Shown here piece after piece: positions 1 to 8,160 of a stretch of 64,000 nt of DNA. The notes under the pieces are model-generated. The model searched no databases, was not told where the DNA came from, and was given only the letters and a program-made list of their open reading frames with translations. The position numbers were made by a program, and so were the translations under genes. Numbering within the stretch: position 1 is the stretch's first letter; each line of letters starts with the position of its first letter. The stretch is from Roseicyclus mahoneyensis (lineage in GTDB: Bacteria; Pseudomonadota; Alphaproteobacteria; Rhodobacterales; Rhodobacteraceae): contig NZ_QGGW01000002.1 of the NCBI RefSeq assembly GCF_003148775.1, positions 124,001 through 188,000 on the forward strand, written 5' to 3'.

Positions 1-7
1 CAGCCTG

Positions 8-1264
8 TCATGACAGCACCAGCCCCAGCGGCAAGGGCCGGTCGAACTGTGCCGGACTGTCGGGCATGCCATGATGCACGTCGCGCGGTGCGATCAACGC
101 GCCCCCGCCGTGGCAGAAGACCTGCGTCGAGCCGCCGCCGTCAAGGTGGATGGCCTGAGCCGCCCCTTCCTCGATCATGAGCTGGGCCAGATCATGCAGC
201 GTCGCGCCTTGGGCCGTGCCGTCCCGGAAAAACGACGAAGTGCCTTCGACCGCACAAAAGAACAGTCTGCCGTCCCGGGTGATGCCTGCCGACAGGCGCG
301 CGGCCCGCGTCCGGTGCCAGTCGGCCCGCCAGTCATGAGGCGAGACGCAAACGCTGTCAGGACGTGGCGCGTCGTCCGTCAAGAGTTCCTCGACAAAGAC
401 ATTCCGCCCGGCTTCCATGGTCTGCCCGTCCTCGACGATCAGCGGGCCCGACTGGATACCCTGTTGCAGGGCAGGCAGGCTGTAGGTGAGCGGTCCCGCT
501 GCCACCGCTTCTGCCTCGGACCGGCTGGCGCAGCGCAACACGCAGCCCGCGCGGGGGATCGACAGGCCCCCGCCCTGCGAAAGGGCCACAGCATGTCGAC
601 CCACGAAGGCCACATCCCAAAGCCCCTCCGCCACCGGCGTCAGACCCCCGGCAGAGCCGTGAAACAGCGCGAAGGCCGTCCCGGCGGCTACCTGTGTCGC
701 GGGGCCGAAGGGATGCGGCGAAAATGGCAGCCCCTGCACCGTACGGATTTCCGCATGGGCAAAGCCAATGCGTCTGATCTCGGGGCCGGCATCGCCGATC
801 AGTAGACAGCTTCTCGGGATCTGCGGGGGCGTCTCGACGACGCCATCGGCGAGCGTCAGGCCGATCGGGTCGCCATAGGCGTCAAAGGGGCCTGCCACCT
901 CGGGTGCAAGGAACAGGAAATAACTGGCATTCGTCAAGATCTCGCCCGGCGCCAGCCCCGCAGCCACAGTCCTGAAAAGGCGCAGCGGCGCGCAGGCGAC
1001 GCCGGACCGCGCATCGGCACGGGCCGCGATCCGATGACTGCCATCCAGGTCCCGAGGGGCCATGCGCCGTACAGCGGGCGGCACGGGCACGACCGGCTGC
1101 CCCAGCCGCGCCTCGGCGAGGATCACCGCCAGCCGGGTCTCATCGAGGGGCGCATCTTGCGTGAAATAGGGCAGGACGCGGAACCCCCCAGGCTCAAGGC
1201 GCACGACGCGCGCCGTGACCCCCGAGGCAAGCCGCCGTTCGAGAAACCGGACGTCGACCATCAC
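8..1264 (-). CDS. Phosphodiester glycosidase family protein (NAGPA/DUF2233-like)
   Basis: About 418 residues. The C-terminal third carries the family hallmark HLDGGGSTQVF (near residues 370-380), preceded by GITRDGRLFFCAVEG, typical of the NAGPA domain that cleaves sugar-1-phosphodiester bonds. There is no signal peptide, so it probably acts in the cytoplasm. Two starts are possible: GTG at 1264 or ATG at 1261. Both overlap the TGA of the upstream ABC ATPase gene (TGATG), so translation is coupled. It is last in a minus-strand operon behind a PHP phosphoesterase and a sugar ABC ATPase, which suggests that imported sugar phosphodiesters are its substrate. The family call is firm; the substrate is inferred from context. 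Confidence 0.8.
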   Translation of the reverse strand: MMVDVRFLERRLASGVTARVVRLEPGGFRVLPYFTQDAPLDETRLAVILAEARLGQPVVPVPPAVRRMAPRDLDGSHRIAARADARSGVACAPLRLFRTVAAGLAPGEILTNASYFLFLAPEVAGPFDAYGDPIGLTLADGVVETPPQIPRSCLLIGDAGPEIRRIGFAHAEIRTVQGLPFSPHPFGPATQVAAGTAFALFHGSAGGLTPVAEGLWDVAFVGRHAVALSQGGGLSIPRAGCVLRCASRSEAEAVAAGPLTYSLPALQQGIQSGPLIVEDGQTMEAGRNVFVEELLTDDAPRPDSVCVSPHDWRADWHRTRAARLSAGITRDGRLFFCAVEGTSSFFRDGTAQGATLHDLAQLMIEEGAAQAIHLDGGGSTQVFCHGGGALIAPRDVHHGMPDSPAQFDRPLPLGLVLS

Positions 1265-2358
1265 AAGGCCGGGCGTGGGGGGCGCGGCAGGGCCTGACCG
1301 CTGCTGGCAAAGACATGCACCCGGTCGGCCGGAGCAAATAGACCAACCCTGTCGCCCGGCGCCAATTCGGTGTCTCCCGCGACCACCGCCGACAGGGCCG
1401 CGCCGCCCTCGGTGCGGGCGTGAACGACGGTCTGCGGCCCCAGCCGTTCCAACACGCTGAGCCGCACGGGAATGCCGCCTTGCGCGACCACGGCCAGATC
1501 GTCGGGCCGGACGCCGATGCTGATCGCCTCCCCCGGCGCAAGGCCGCGCCCATCTACGGCGGCCTCGATGTGCTGGTTTGCTCCGATCATGGCCACTACA
1601 TGCGCCACATCCGCCCGAACGACCGTGGCCTGCAACAGGTTCATCGGGGGCTGCCCGATGAAACCCGCGACAAATCGCGTGGCGGGCGACCTATAAAGGT
1701 CCATCGGTGCGCCGACCTGTTCCACCCGGCCGCCGTTCAGCACGACGATCCTTTCGGCCATGGTCATCGCCTCGACCTGATCATGGGTGACATAGACCAT
1801 GGTGGTGCCCAGCTGCCGGTGCAGTTCGGCCAGTTCCACCCGCATCTGCCCGCGCAGCGCGGCGTCGAGGTTCGACAGCGGCTCGTCGAAGAGAAACACC
1901 GACGGCTCGCGCACGATGGCCCGCCCGATGGCGACGCGCTGGCGTTGGCCGCCTGATAGATGCGCGGGCTTGCGGTCGAGCAGGTCGCCGATGCGCAAGA
2001 TGTCAGCCGCCCGGTCGATGGCCGCCGCCCGCTCGGCCCGGCCCATCCGCAGCGAGCGGAGCGGAAAGGCCATGTTCTCGCGCACGCTCATGTGCGGATA
2101 GAGCGAATAATTCTGGAACACCATGGCGATGCGCCGTTCGGCCGGTTCCAGCCCCGTCACGTCGCGCCCTGCGATGTGCAGGCTGCCCGAGGTCGGCGCG
2201 TCCAGCCCCGCGAGGATGCGCAACAGCGTGGATTTCCCGCAGCCCGAAGGGCCGACGATGACGGTGAAGGACCCATCCGCGATCTCGAGGTCGATGCCGC
2301 GCAACACCTCGGTCGGGCCGAAGCGGCGAGTGATCGCGTGAAGCGAAACCTCGGCCAC
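1261..2358 (-). CDS. Sugar ABC transporter ATP-binding protein (MalK/UgpC type)
   Basis: 365 residues with every nucleotide-binding motif: Walker A GPSGCGKST (near 36-44), signature LSGGQRQRVAIGR, Walker B VFLFDEPLSNLD and the switch histidine in YVTHDQVEAM. After about residue 240 comes a C-terminal OB/TOBE-like regulatory region, as in MalK, UgpC and MsmK, so it belongs to the CUT1 carbohydrate importers. It lies 12 bp downstream of the PHP gene and overlaps the glycosidase gene. It should energise the permease pair encoded on the plus strand across the divergent promoter region, as no other ATPase lies nearby. Confidence 0.93.
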   Translation of the reverse strand: MAEVSLHAITRRFGPTEVLRGIDLEIADGSFTVIVGPSGCGKSTLLRILAGLDAPTSGSLHIAGRDVTGLEPAERRIAMVFQNYSLYPHMSVRENMAFPLRSLRMGRAERAAAIDRAADILRIGDLLDRKPAHLSGGQRQRVAIGRAIVREPSVFLFDEPLSNLDAALRGQMRVELAELHRQLGTTMVYVTHDQVEAMTMAERIVVLNGGRVEQVGAPMDLYRSPATRFVAGFIGQPPMNLLQATVVRADVAHVVAMIGANQHIEAAVDGRGLAPGEAISIGVRPDDLAVVAQGGIPVRLSVLERLGPQTVVHARTEGGAALSAVVAGDTELAPGDRVGLFAPADRVHVFASSGQALPRPPRPAL

Positions 2359-2370
2359 TCTAGGCCACCC

Positions 2371-3285
2371 TCACGACAGCCACACCGGGTTGGTCCAGGC
2401 GTGGCGCCCGTGCCGGTCGCGCAGGATGATGCGGAAATACCCGTCCTCCATCCCCGCAAGCGGCAGGCACACACGGCTGGCGATCCCGGTGATCGCGGCA
2501 CCGGCCCGCCGCGCGCGGCTGCCGACAAGGGCCGCCGTGACGACCGGCGAGCAGTCGATGACAAGCGCCTCGCCCTCTACGCGCATGTCATGGATCATCG
2601 GGCCCTGCGTGGCGTAAAACTGCCCGGCGTGAAGGGCGGCAAGGATGGCCTCGGGCGTCAGCGCGCTGGCCTTGACCATGGTCCAGCCGCCGCCAAACAC
2701 CACGCCCAGCCTGTGCATGTCATCGGTGGCGATGGCGGTCAGGCGACGCCCCTCGTTCAGGGCCATGTCGGCCAGATACCAGCCATCCCCGCGCATCTGA
2801 CCCATCTCGGTCCCGTGGTTGTAGACCTCGACGGCGTGGACCATGGGAAGTGACCGCACATCCTCGGGTGTCAGGGCGAACCAGCCGGGATGGGCGAAGG
2901 CGAGGAAAGCGCCCGTCGCAGCCGCGCGGGCGCAGATGGTCTGCGCCGTCTCCCCCTCGGCGGGGGGCGCGAAATCCCACGGCAGGCCGACCGCGACGAT
3001 GTGCCAAAGCTCGCCATTGCCCAATCGCCCCTGATGCAGTTCAGCCCCGGCAAGGGTGATGAAGTGATCGGTGTGACTGGCGCGGGTGTCGGTCACCGGG
3101 TGCCCGTATTGCGGCAGGAAATGATCGGTCATGGCGACGAAATCATAGCCTTCGCGCGCATAGGCCGCGCAGGCCTCCGCAACGCTGTGGGCCCCGTCGG
3201 AGGCTGTGGAATGCATGTGCAGATTGCCGCGCCAGAACCGGCCCGGGGCCGCGAAGGGTAGCTGTTTTTCGATCCAACCGACCAT
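2371..3285 (-). CDS. PHP domain metal-dependent phosphoesterase
   Basis: 304 residues from the ATG at 3285; an in-frame ATG at 3297 would add MRGN. The N-terminus has the PHP metal motif NLHMHSTASDGAHS (near residues 18-31), followed by DFVAMTDH, FAHPGWF and ATDDMH, which supply the metal-binding His and Asp residues. The open frame continues far upstream to 3918 but antisense to the binding-protein gene, so that extension is rejected. It is the first gene of the minus operon. With the downstream phosphodiester glycosidase it suggests stepwise cleavage of a phosphodiester; PHP proteins are known to act on phosphomonoesters or cyclic phosphodiesters. Substrate unknown. Confidence 0.85.
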   Translation of the reverse strand: MVGWIEKQLPFAAPGRFWRGNLHMHSTASDGAHSVAEACAAYAREGYDFVAMTDHFLPQYGHPVTDTRASHTDHFITLAGAELHQGRLGNGELWHIVAVGLPWDFAPPAEGETAQTICARAAATGAFLAFAHPGWFALTPEDVRSLPMVHAVEVYNHGTEMGQMRGDGWYLADMALNEGRRLTAIATDDMHRLGVVFGGGWTMVKASALTPEAILAALHAGQFYATQGPMIHDMRVEGEALVIDCSPVVTAALVGSRARRAGAAITGIASRVCLPLAGMEDGYFRIILRDRHGRHAWTNPVWLS

Positions 3286-3407
3286 GTTTCCCCGCATCCC
3301 GCAGATCGGCGATGTCACAAAAGCATCACCTGGTGCCGCTACCGATGCCACGGCATCCGGGGGGTATCCACCCGCCGAATGATGAAGTTTTGATGACGGG
3401 GGACCCC

Positions 3408-4682
3408 ATGAGCTTGAAGAAAACCGCGCTGTGCGCATCCGCGCTGATCTGCATCGCAGGCGCAGCAGTCGCGCAGGAAACCACGCTGACCTACATGCTG
3501 TGGTCGACCGACCAGGCCGAGATCGAGGCGGGTGCCATCGCGGCCTTCGAGGCGGCCAACCCGGGCGTGACGGTCGAGGTTCAGGCCATGCCGCCCAGCG
3601 ATTACTGGCCGCGTGTCTCGGCGCTGGCGGCTTCGGGCGATCTGCCCGATGTGATGGCGATGTCCTCGGGCTTCGTGCAGGAATGGGCTGCGGCAGGCAA
3701 CCTGATGGATCTGGCGCCGCTGATCGGCGACACCTCGCTTGAGGGCTATTTCGAAAGCGCGGTCGAGATCGGACAGATCGACGGGGCGCAGGTCGCCTTT
3801 CCGCAAAACTGGGTGGCCCCGGTTCTCTACTACAACCGCACGGCGTTTGACGCGGCGGGCCTTGAATACCCTGACGCCGACTGGACGTGGGACGATTTCC
3901 GCACCGCCGCCGAGGCACTGACCATCGATGCCGATGGCGACGGCACGCCCGAGCAGTATGGCTATTGGGTCTATGGCCGCTACGCCCAGACCGACCCTTG
4001 GGTGTTCCGCAATGGCGGGCGCTTCGTCAACGAGGACGGCACCGCGCTGGAGATCAACGACGAAGCCGTGAACGCGCTCGCCTTCCTCGCCTCGATCGTC
4101 GATGACGGCTTCGCCCCCCGCCCGCTGGAGCTTGAGGGCATCCGGCAGCAAGACGTGTTCGGCATGGGTCTTGCCGCGATGTGGGTCGACGGATCGTGGA
4201 ACATCGACAACAACCGCGCCCTGATCGGTGACAGCTTCGAATGGGGCATCGCGCAGGTTCCCATGGGCCCCGACGCAACACCTGAAACCGCCGTCGCCTA
4301 TGCCTGGGCCGACATGCTGGCCGTGACGACCGACAGCGCGCAGACCGATCTGGCCTGGGCGCTGGTGCAGCACCTGACCGGCCCGACGCTGACCGCGGCC
4401 GATTTCACCGGCGGCAAGGTGCCCGCATGGTCCGCCACCGCGATGTCCGAGGAATGGCTTGGCCGGGGCCAGCAGCCCGACAACATGGAGCTGATCCTCG
4501 AGATCGGGGCGCAGCCGCTCTACACAGGCTTCACCCCCAACTGGAGCGCGTGGCGCGGCTATGCCGCTGCTGGCTCGGGCGGCCTGAACGGCGAGTTGGA
4601 CGAGGTGTTCAACGGTCGCAAATCGCTTGAGGATGCGCTGGCCGCCGCCACCGCCTATGGCAACGACATCCTGTCGCGGTGA
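3408..4682 (+). CDS. Extracellular sugar-binding protein of an ABC transporter (SBP family 1)
   Basis: 424 residues from the ATG at 3408, which follows a GGGGGA ribosome site. An earlier ATG at 3312 would put a 32-residue tail before a normal signal peptide and is unlikely. The signal peptide runs to about residue 22 (GAAVAQ|E). The mature part resembles UgpB/MalE-type proteins: [16 protein letters not shown] at the start, [18 protein letters not shown], and [12 protein letters not shown]. It presents a carbohydrate or glycerol-phosphate-like ligand to the permeases that follow. The stop overlaps the next start by GTGA. The intergenic stretch 3286-3407 must hold the two divergent promoters; no clear operator was seen. 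Confidence 0.92.
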   Translation: MSLKKTALCASALICIAGAAVAQETTLTYMLWSTDQAEIEAGAIAAFEAANPGVTVEVQAMPPSDYWPRVSALAASGDLPDVMAMSSGFVQEWAAAGNLMDLAPLIGDTSLEGYFESAVEIGQIDGAQVAFPQNWVAPVLYYNRTAFDAAGLEYPDADWTWDDFRTAAEALTIDADGDGTPEQYGYWVYGRYAQTDPWVFRNGGRFVNEDGTALEINDEAVNALAFLASIVDDGFAPRPLELEGIRQQDVFGMGLAAMWVDGSWNIDNNRALIGDSFEWGIAQVPMGPDATPETAVAYAWADMLAVTTDSAQTDLAWALVQHLTGPTLTAADFTGGKVPAWSATAMSEEWLGRGQQPDNMELILEIGAQPLYTGFTPNWSAWRGYAAAGSGGLNGELDEVFNGRKSLEDALAAATAYGNDILSR

Positions 4683-5638
4683 GCGAGATCAGATCAACGC
4701 GCGCCCCCGGCCCCCGGGGGCGCGTTCCCATCTCCGACAACGACCATGCCCCGGCCCGGCCCCGGTCACAGTCACGGTGGAAAACCTGGGGCCCGGCGCT
4801 GCTGTTCCTGCTGCCCGCGATCGTCGGGCTTTTGGTGTTTCGGCTGATCCCCATCGGCTGGGCCTTTGCCCTGTCCTTCACCAACTGGCGCATCTTCAAC
4901 GACATCGAATGGGTCGGGCTGGCCAATTACGCCCATATCCTGACCTCGCCCGTCTCGCGCGAGGTGCTGGGCAACACGCTGTGGTTCACCGCGATGTATG
5001 TGCCGGGCGTCATGGTCGTGTCGGTGACGCTGGCGGTGCTGCTCAACAACTCCCTGCGCTCCTCCGCCTTTTTCCGTGGCGCGTTTTTCCTGCCCTACAT
5101 CACCGCCACCGTCGCCGTTACTCTCGCCTGGCGCTGGATATTTTCGACGCGTTTCGGACTGCTGAACCACCTGCTGGCGCAGGTCGACATCGACCGCATC
5201 GCCTGGCTCGCCGATCCGGCATGGGCGCTGCCCGCGGTCGCCATCGTGTCGGTCTGGAAGGATGCAGGCTTCTACATGATCTTGCTGATCGCGGGACTGC
5301 AGACCATCGACCCCGGCGTCTACGAGGCCGCCCGCATCGATGGCGCACGCGCCTTCCGGCGGTTCTACGCCATCACCCTGCCGCTTTTGTCGCGCAGCTT
5401 GTTCTTCGTGCTGATCCTCGCGCTGGTGCGCTCCACCCAGACCTTCGAGATTACCTATGCACTTACGAATGGCGGGCCGAACCGGGCCTCGACCACGCTG
5501 GCTTTCTACATCTACCAAAACGCCTTCGTGCATTTCGAAATGGGTTACGCGTCGGCCTTGGCCTATGTGCTGTGTTTCGTCATCGGGCTGATCACGCTGT
5601 TGAATTTCCACCTGCGGCGGAGGTGGGTCCATGAGTGA
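4679..5638 (+). CDS. Sugar ABC transporter permease, MalF/UgpA type
   Basis: 319 residues with about six membrane segments (first at about residues 38-60, LLFLLPAIVGLLVF). The cytoplasmic EAA loop is present as YEAARIDGARAFRRFYAITLPLL, the contact site for the ATPase. It starts with GTG inside the stop of the binding-protein gene and overlaps the next permease by 8 bp. An N-terminal hydrophilic stretch of about 35 residues precedes the first helix, so a later start is possible, but the overlap favours this one. Confidence 0.92.
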   Translation: MSEIRSTRAPGPRGRVPISDNDHAPARPRSQSRWKTWGPALLFLLPAIVGLLVFRLIPIGWAFALSFTNWRIFNDIEWVGLANYAHILTSPVSREVLGNTLWFTAMYVPGVMVVSVTLAVLLNNSLRSSAFFRGAFFLPYITATVAVTLAWRWIFSTRFGLLNHLLAQVDIDRIAWLADPAWALPAVAIVSVWKDAGFYMILLIAGLQTIDPGVYEAARIDGARAFRRFYAITLPLLSRSLFFVLILALVRSTQTFEITYALTNGGPNRASTTLAFYIYQNAFVHFEMGYASALAYVLCFVIGLITLLNFHLRRRWVHE

Positions 5639-6479
5639 CACCCTGCGCCGCGCCCCCGCGCTCATCGCGCTTTACGTGGTGCTGCTGGCCTATGCGTGCG
5701 TGACGCTGATGCCCTTTGCCTGGATGCTGATCACCAGCTTCAAGGAAAGCCGCGATGTCTTCCGCCTGCCGCCCAGCTTCGTGCCGACGCTGCTCTATGG
5801 CCCCGACCCCCTGGCCAATTACACCGAGGTGCTGACCCAGCACGATTTCCTGCTCTATTTCCGCAATTCCTTCTTTGTCTCGACCATGGCGGCGCTGGGG
5901 CAAGTGGCGACCTGCGCGCTGGCGGGCTATGCCTTTGCGCGGATGGAATTGCCGGGCAAGAACGCGATTTTCGCCCTGATCCTCGCCACCGCTTTCGTGC
6001 CGACCGAGGTGACGATCATCCCCGAATTCCTGCTGATGCGGCAACTGGGCTGGATCGACAGCTTCTTGCCGCTGATCGTGCCCTCCTTCCTTGTCGGCTC
6101 TTTCGGGACCTTCATGCTGCGCGAATATTTCGCCAGCCTGCCCGCCGAATACGGCGAGGCGGCGCGGATCGACGGGGCGGGGCCGTGGCGCATCTTCTGG
6201 CGGATCTATCTGCCGCTCGCACGGCCTGCGCTGATCTCGATCTTCGTGATCGCCTTCATCAACAACTGGGACGAATTGCTGCGCCCGCTGCTGTATCTCA
6301 ACTCGCCAGAGTTGCGCACCGTGCCGCTGGGGCTGATGCGGTTCGTGGGCGAGTTCGAGGCGGAATGGACGCTGCTGATGGCGGGTTCGGTCGCCTCGAC
6401 CCTGCCGCTGATCCTGATCTACGTGCTGGGGCAGAAATACGTGCTGCAGGGCTTTGCGGGTGGCGGCGTCAAGGGGTAA
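5631..6479 (+). CDS. Sugar ABC transporter permease, MalG/UgpE type
   Basis: 282 residues, six predicted membrane helices, and the EAA motif YGEAARIDGAGPWRIFWRIYLPL near residues 178-200. It pairs with the preceding MalF-type permease to form the membrane channel of a CUT1 importer. It ends at 6479 with no obvious hairpin terminator, and IS3-family debris begins about 70 bp further on, so anything that once followed in this operon may have been lost. Confidence 0.92.
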   Translation: MSDTLRRAPALIALYVVLLAYACVTLMPFAWMLITSFKESRDVFRLPPSFVPTLLYGPDPLANYTEVLTQHDFLLYFRNSFFVSTMAALGQVATCALAGYAFARMELPGKNAIFALILATAFVPTEVTIIPEFLLMRQLGWIDSFLPLIVPSFLVGSFGTFMLREYFASLPAEYGEAARIDGAGPWRIFWRIYLPLARPALISIFVIAFINNWDELLRPLLYLNSPELRTVPLGLMRFVGEFEAEWTLLMAGSVASTLPLILIYVLGQKYVLQGFAGGGVKG

Positions 6480-6547
6480 AGCATGACCCGCACCACTAAA
6501 ACCTCCGCACCTTGAGGTTGGTATGTTCTTCATCGCCGGGGACGTAG

Positions 6548-6616
6548 ATGAAGCGCAACAGGTTAACGAAAGAGCAGATTATCGCCGTCCTGAAGCAGCA
6601 CCAGTCGGGCGTGTGT
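6548..6616 (+). mobile_element. IS3-family transposase OrfA fragment (N-terminus only)
   Basis: The translation from the ATG at 6548 begins MKRNRLTKEQIIAVLKQHQ, the typical N-terminus of the helix-turn-helix OrfA of one IS3 subgroup. The match is lost after about 22 codons. The remainder of this element is absent. It lies head to head with a second, different IS3 remnant on the other strand, so at least two insertions have decayed here. Confidence 0.6.
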
Positions 6617-6619
6617 CAG

Positions 6620-7200
6620 GGTTGGTGGTGATTGCCTTCTTGCCTCGAAGCAGACCGTTGAGGCCCAAATCGCGCATCAACCGTTCCACCGTGCATCGTC
6701 GTGATTGTCTCCGAGCAAGACGCGCCGGATCTTCCGCACTCCAAAGAGCTTGCGGTTATCTTTTCAGGCGGCATCGATTTTGTTGCACAGATCCGCATCG
6801 GACTTGGCCCGGGCTGAACTCCGGTCGGGATCATGCGCGATGGCCCGCCGGGCAAGATAAGTCGACTGGGCAATCCGTAGAACCTTCAACACCGGCTCGA
6901 CCCCAAAAGCCCCACGGTTGCCCCAGATAAAGGCAGTCGCTTGAGAAACGAGCGGTCGAGTTCCGTCTGGGCAAAACAAGCTGACGCTATATGCCCTTGA
7001 TCCGGGCTTTCTCAGGCGTCGTCTAGCCCGACCGTTCGCCGCCATCACGCTGGGCCTGACGCAGCCAAACACGAAAAACGTCCGGCGACGCGCCCAATTT
7101 ACCTGCAATCGCCGTCAGCGCGGCAGCTTCGCTCTGATACTGATCGCGGTGTTTCATCGCCAACCGCACCGCATGCTCGCAGAGCTTAAGTGAACACGGC
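6620..7200 (-). mobile_element. Degenerate IS3-family element (orfA plus start of orfB)
   Basis: On the minus strand OrfA-like sequence runs from about 7195: HAVRLAMKHRDQYQSE, then KLGASPDVFRVWLRQAQRD. It meets an in-frame TAG at 7023-7025 and continues as TTPEKARIKGI to a second stop. In another frame ASACFAQTELDRSF matches the end of OrfA, with the leucine-zipper part missing. OrfB follows as GVEPVLKVLRIAQSTYLARR and then VERLMRDLGLNGLLRGKK, again shifted, and ends near 6625. Nonsense codons, frameshifts and an internal deletion make it non-functional. No terminal inverted repeats were recognised. Confidence 0.75.
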
Positions 7201-7567
7201 TTCGCGGTTGTCGTCCTAGAGACTGTTCCATAACGGGCCATTCTCCAAGAGTTTTGCCTTCCGAAAAACCCGGCGCAGTTCAAACTATGGCTGCGTCGAT
7301 GACCGTTGAGGTACCTTCAACGGAAACGCTTGATCCAAAGCTTGCCCTGTCAGGACGAGCAAGGGGCCGGACTGGGCGGGCTTCAGCCGTTCAGACAACA
7401 CGGTCTCTCATCCTGCAGCATGTCGTAACCTCGCGTCGTGCAAGACGGGAACGACGGGTTTGCCTCCAGTTCGCGCGCGGCCTGCTGATCGGCACCCTCT
7501 GGGCGTGGTGGGAGGGATCGGCCGTCCGATGTAGCTCGGTTCGTCCCTCGCGATGACCTCTCCGCTG
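7201..7567. other. Gene-free stretch after the IS remnants
   Basis: No supported gene, hairpin or promoter was seen. Short open frames here lack family features. It is probably residue of the mobile-element insertions. Confidence 0.4.
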
Positions 7568-8080
7568 TCATGCTGCCGCGCGACGCCGGACAAGATCGGC
7601 CTGCGTCAGCGTGCCGTGACTGCCGATGTCGGGCTGCTCTCCTGTCACTTTCGCCCGCACGACGTTGAACGCGAAGCTCAACCCTGAGGTCGGCGTGAGC
7701 CAGACCTCGGCGGAGTCCGGGACAAGGCCGAGAATGCCGACATCGGGATCGGACTTGCCACGCTTGAACCAACTGTCCGCGACCGTCGACCAAAGCGCAT
7801 CGCGCAGGGCAGGGTCCTTGTTCTGGGCCAGCGCGCCGCGGATGATGGCGTAAAGCCCCTTGCCGCCCTCGGCCACGACGAAGGAGGCGGGTTGCACGCC
7901 ATGTTCCACGGCTTCTGCAAGGTCGGTGTCGCGCGCGGTGATGAACCAGATCGTCGGGTCGCCCTCCAGCAGCTGGTGCGACATGGGAACCATGCGGGCC
8001 GCGCCGTTGTCGGTGCCGAGAAGGCCTGCGCCGATGTTGGTCAGCCGGTCCCAGAAGGTGGCGATGTCGGTCTCGTTCAT
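7568..8080 (-). CDS. General stress protein, pyridoxamine 5'-phosphate oxidase-like fold
   Basis: 170 residues from the ATG at 8080, preceded by an AAGGA ribosome site; the frame stays open to 8239 but without support. IGAGLLGTDNGAARMVPMSHQL, PTIWFITARDTDLAEAV and SFVVAEGGKGLYAIIRGAL fit the split-barrel 'general stress protein 26' family, which binds flavin or F420-like cofactors. A near-perfect EcfG-type promoter lies on the minus strand at 8112-8137, so it probably belongs to the general stress regulon. The enzymatic role is not known. Confidence 0.85.
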   Translation of the reverse strand: MNETDIATFWDRLTNIGAGLLGTDNGAARMVPMSHQLLEGDPTIWFITARDTDLAEAVEHGVQPASFVVAEGGKGLYAIIRGALAQNKDPALRDALWSTVADSWFKRGKSDPDVGILGLVPDSAEVWLTPTSGLSFAFNVVRAKVTGEQPDIGSHGTLTQADLVRRRAAA

Positions 8081-8111
8081 TGGGATGTCCTTTTCGGTTG
8101 GGTTATTGCCA

Positions 8112-8137
8112 AACGCGGCATGAAACGGGTTGGTTCC
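8112..8137 (-). promoter_or_regulatory. EcfG-type general stress promoter
   Basis: Read on the minus strand, GGAAC (8137-8133) is followed after 17 bp by CGTT (8115-8112). This matches the alphaproteobacterial EcfG consensus GGAAC-N16/17-CGTT. It lies 32 bp upstream of the start of the stress protein gene at 8080. Confidence 0.7.
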
Positions 8138-8160
8138 GGGATGATGTTCGATCCGGACAG

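Noticed and set aside
3286-3918. Upstream extension of the PHP frame
   Set aside because: It runs antisense through the binding-protein gene; the protein-like part begins at 3285 or 3297.
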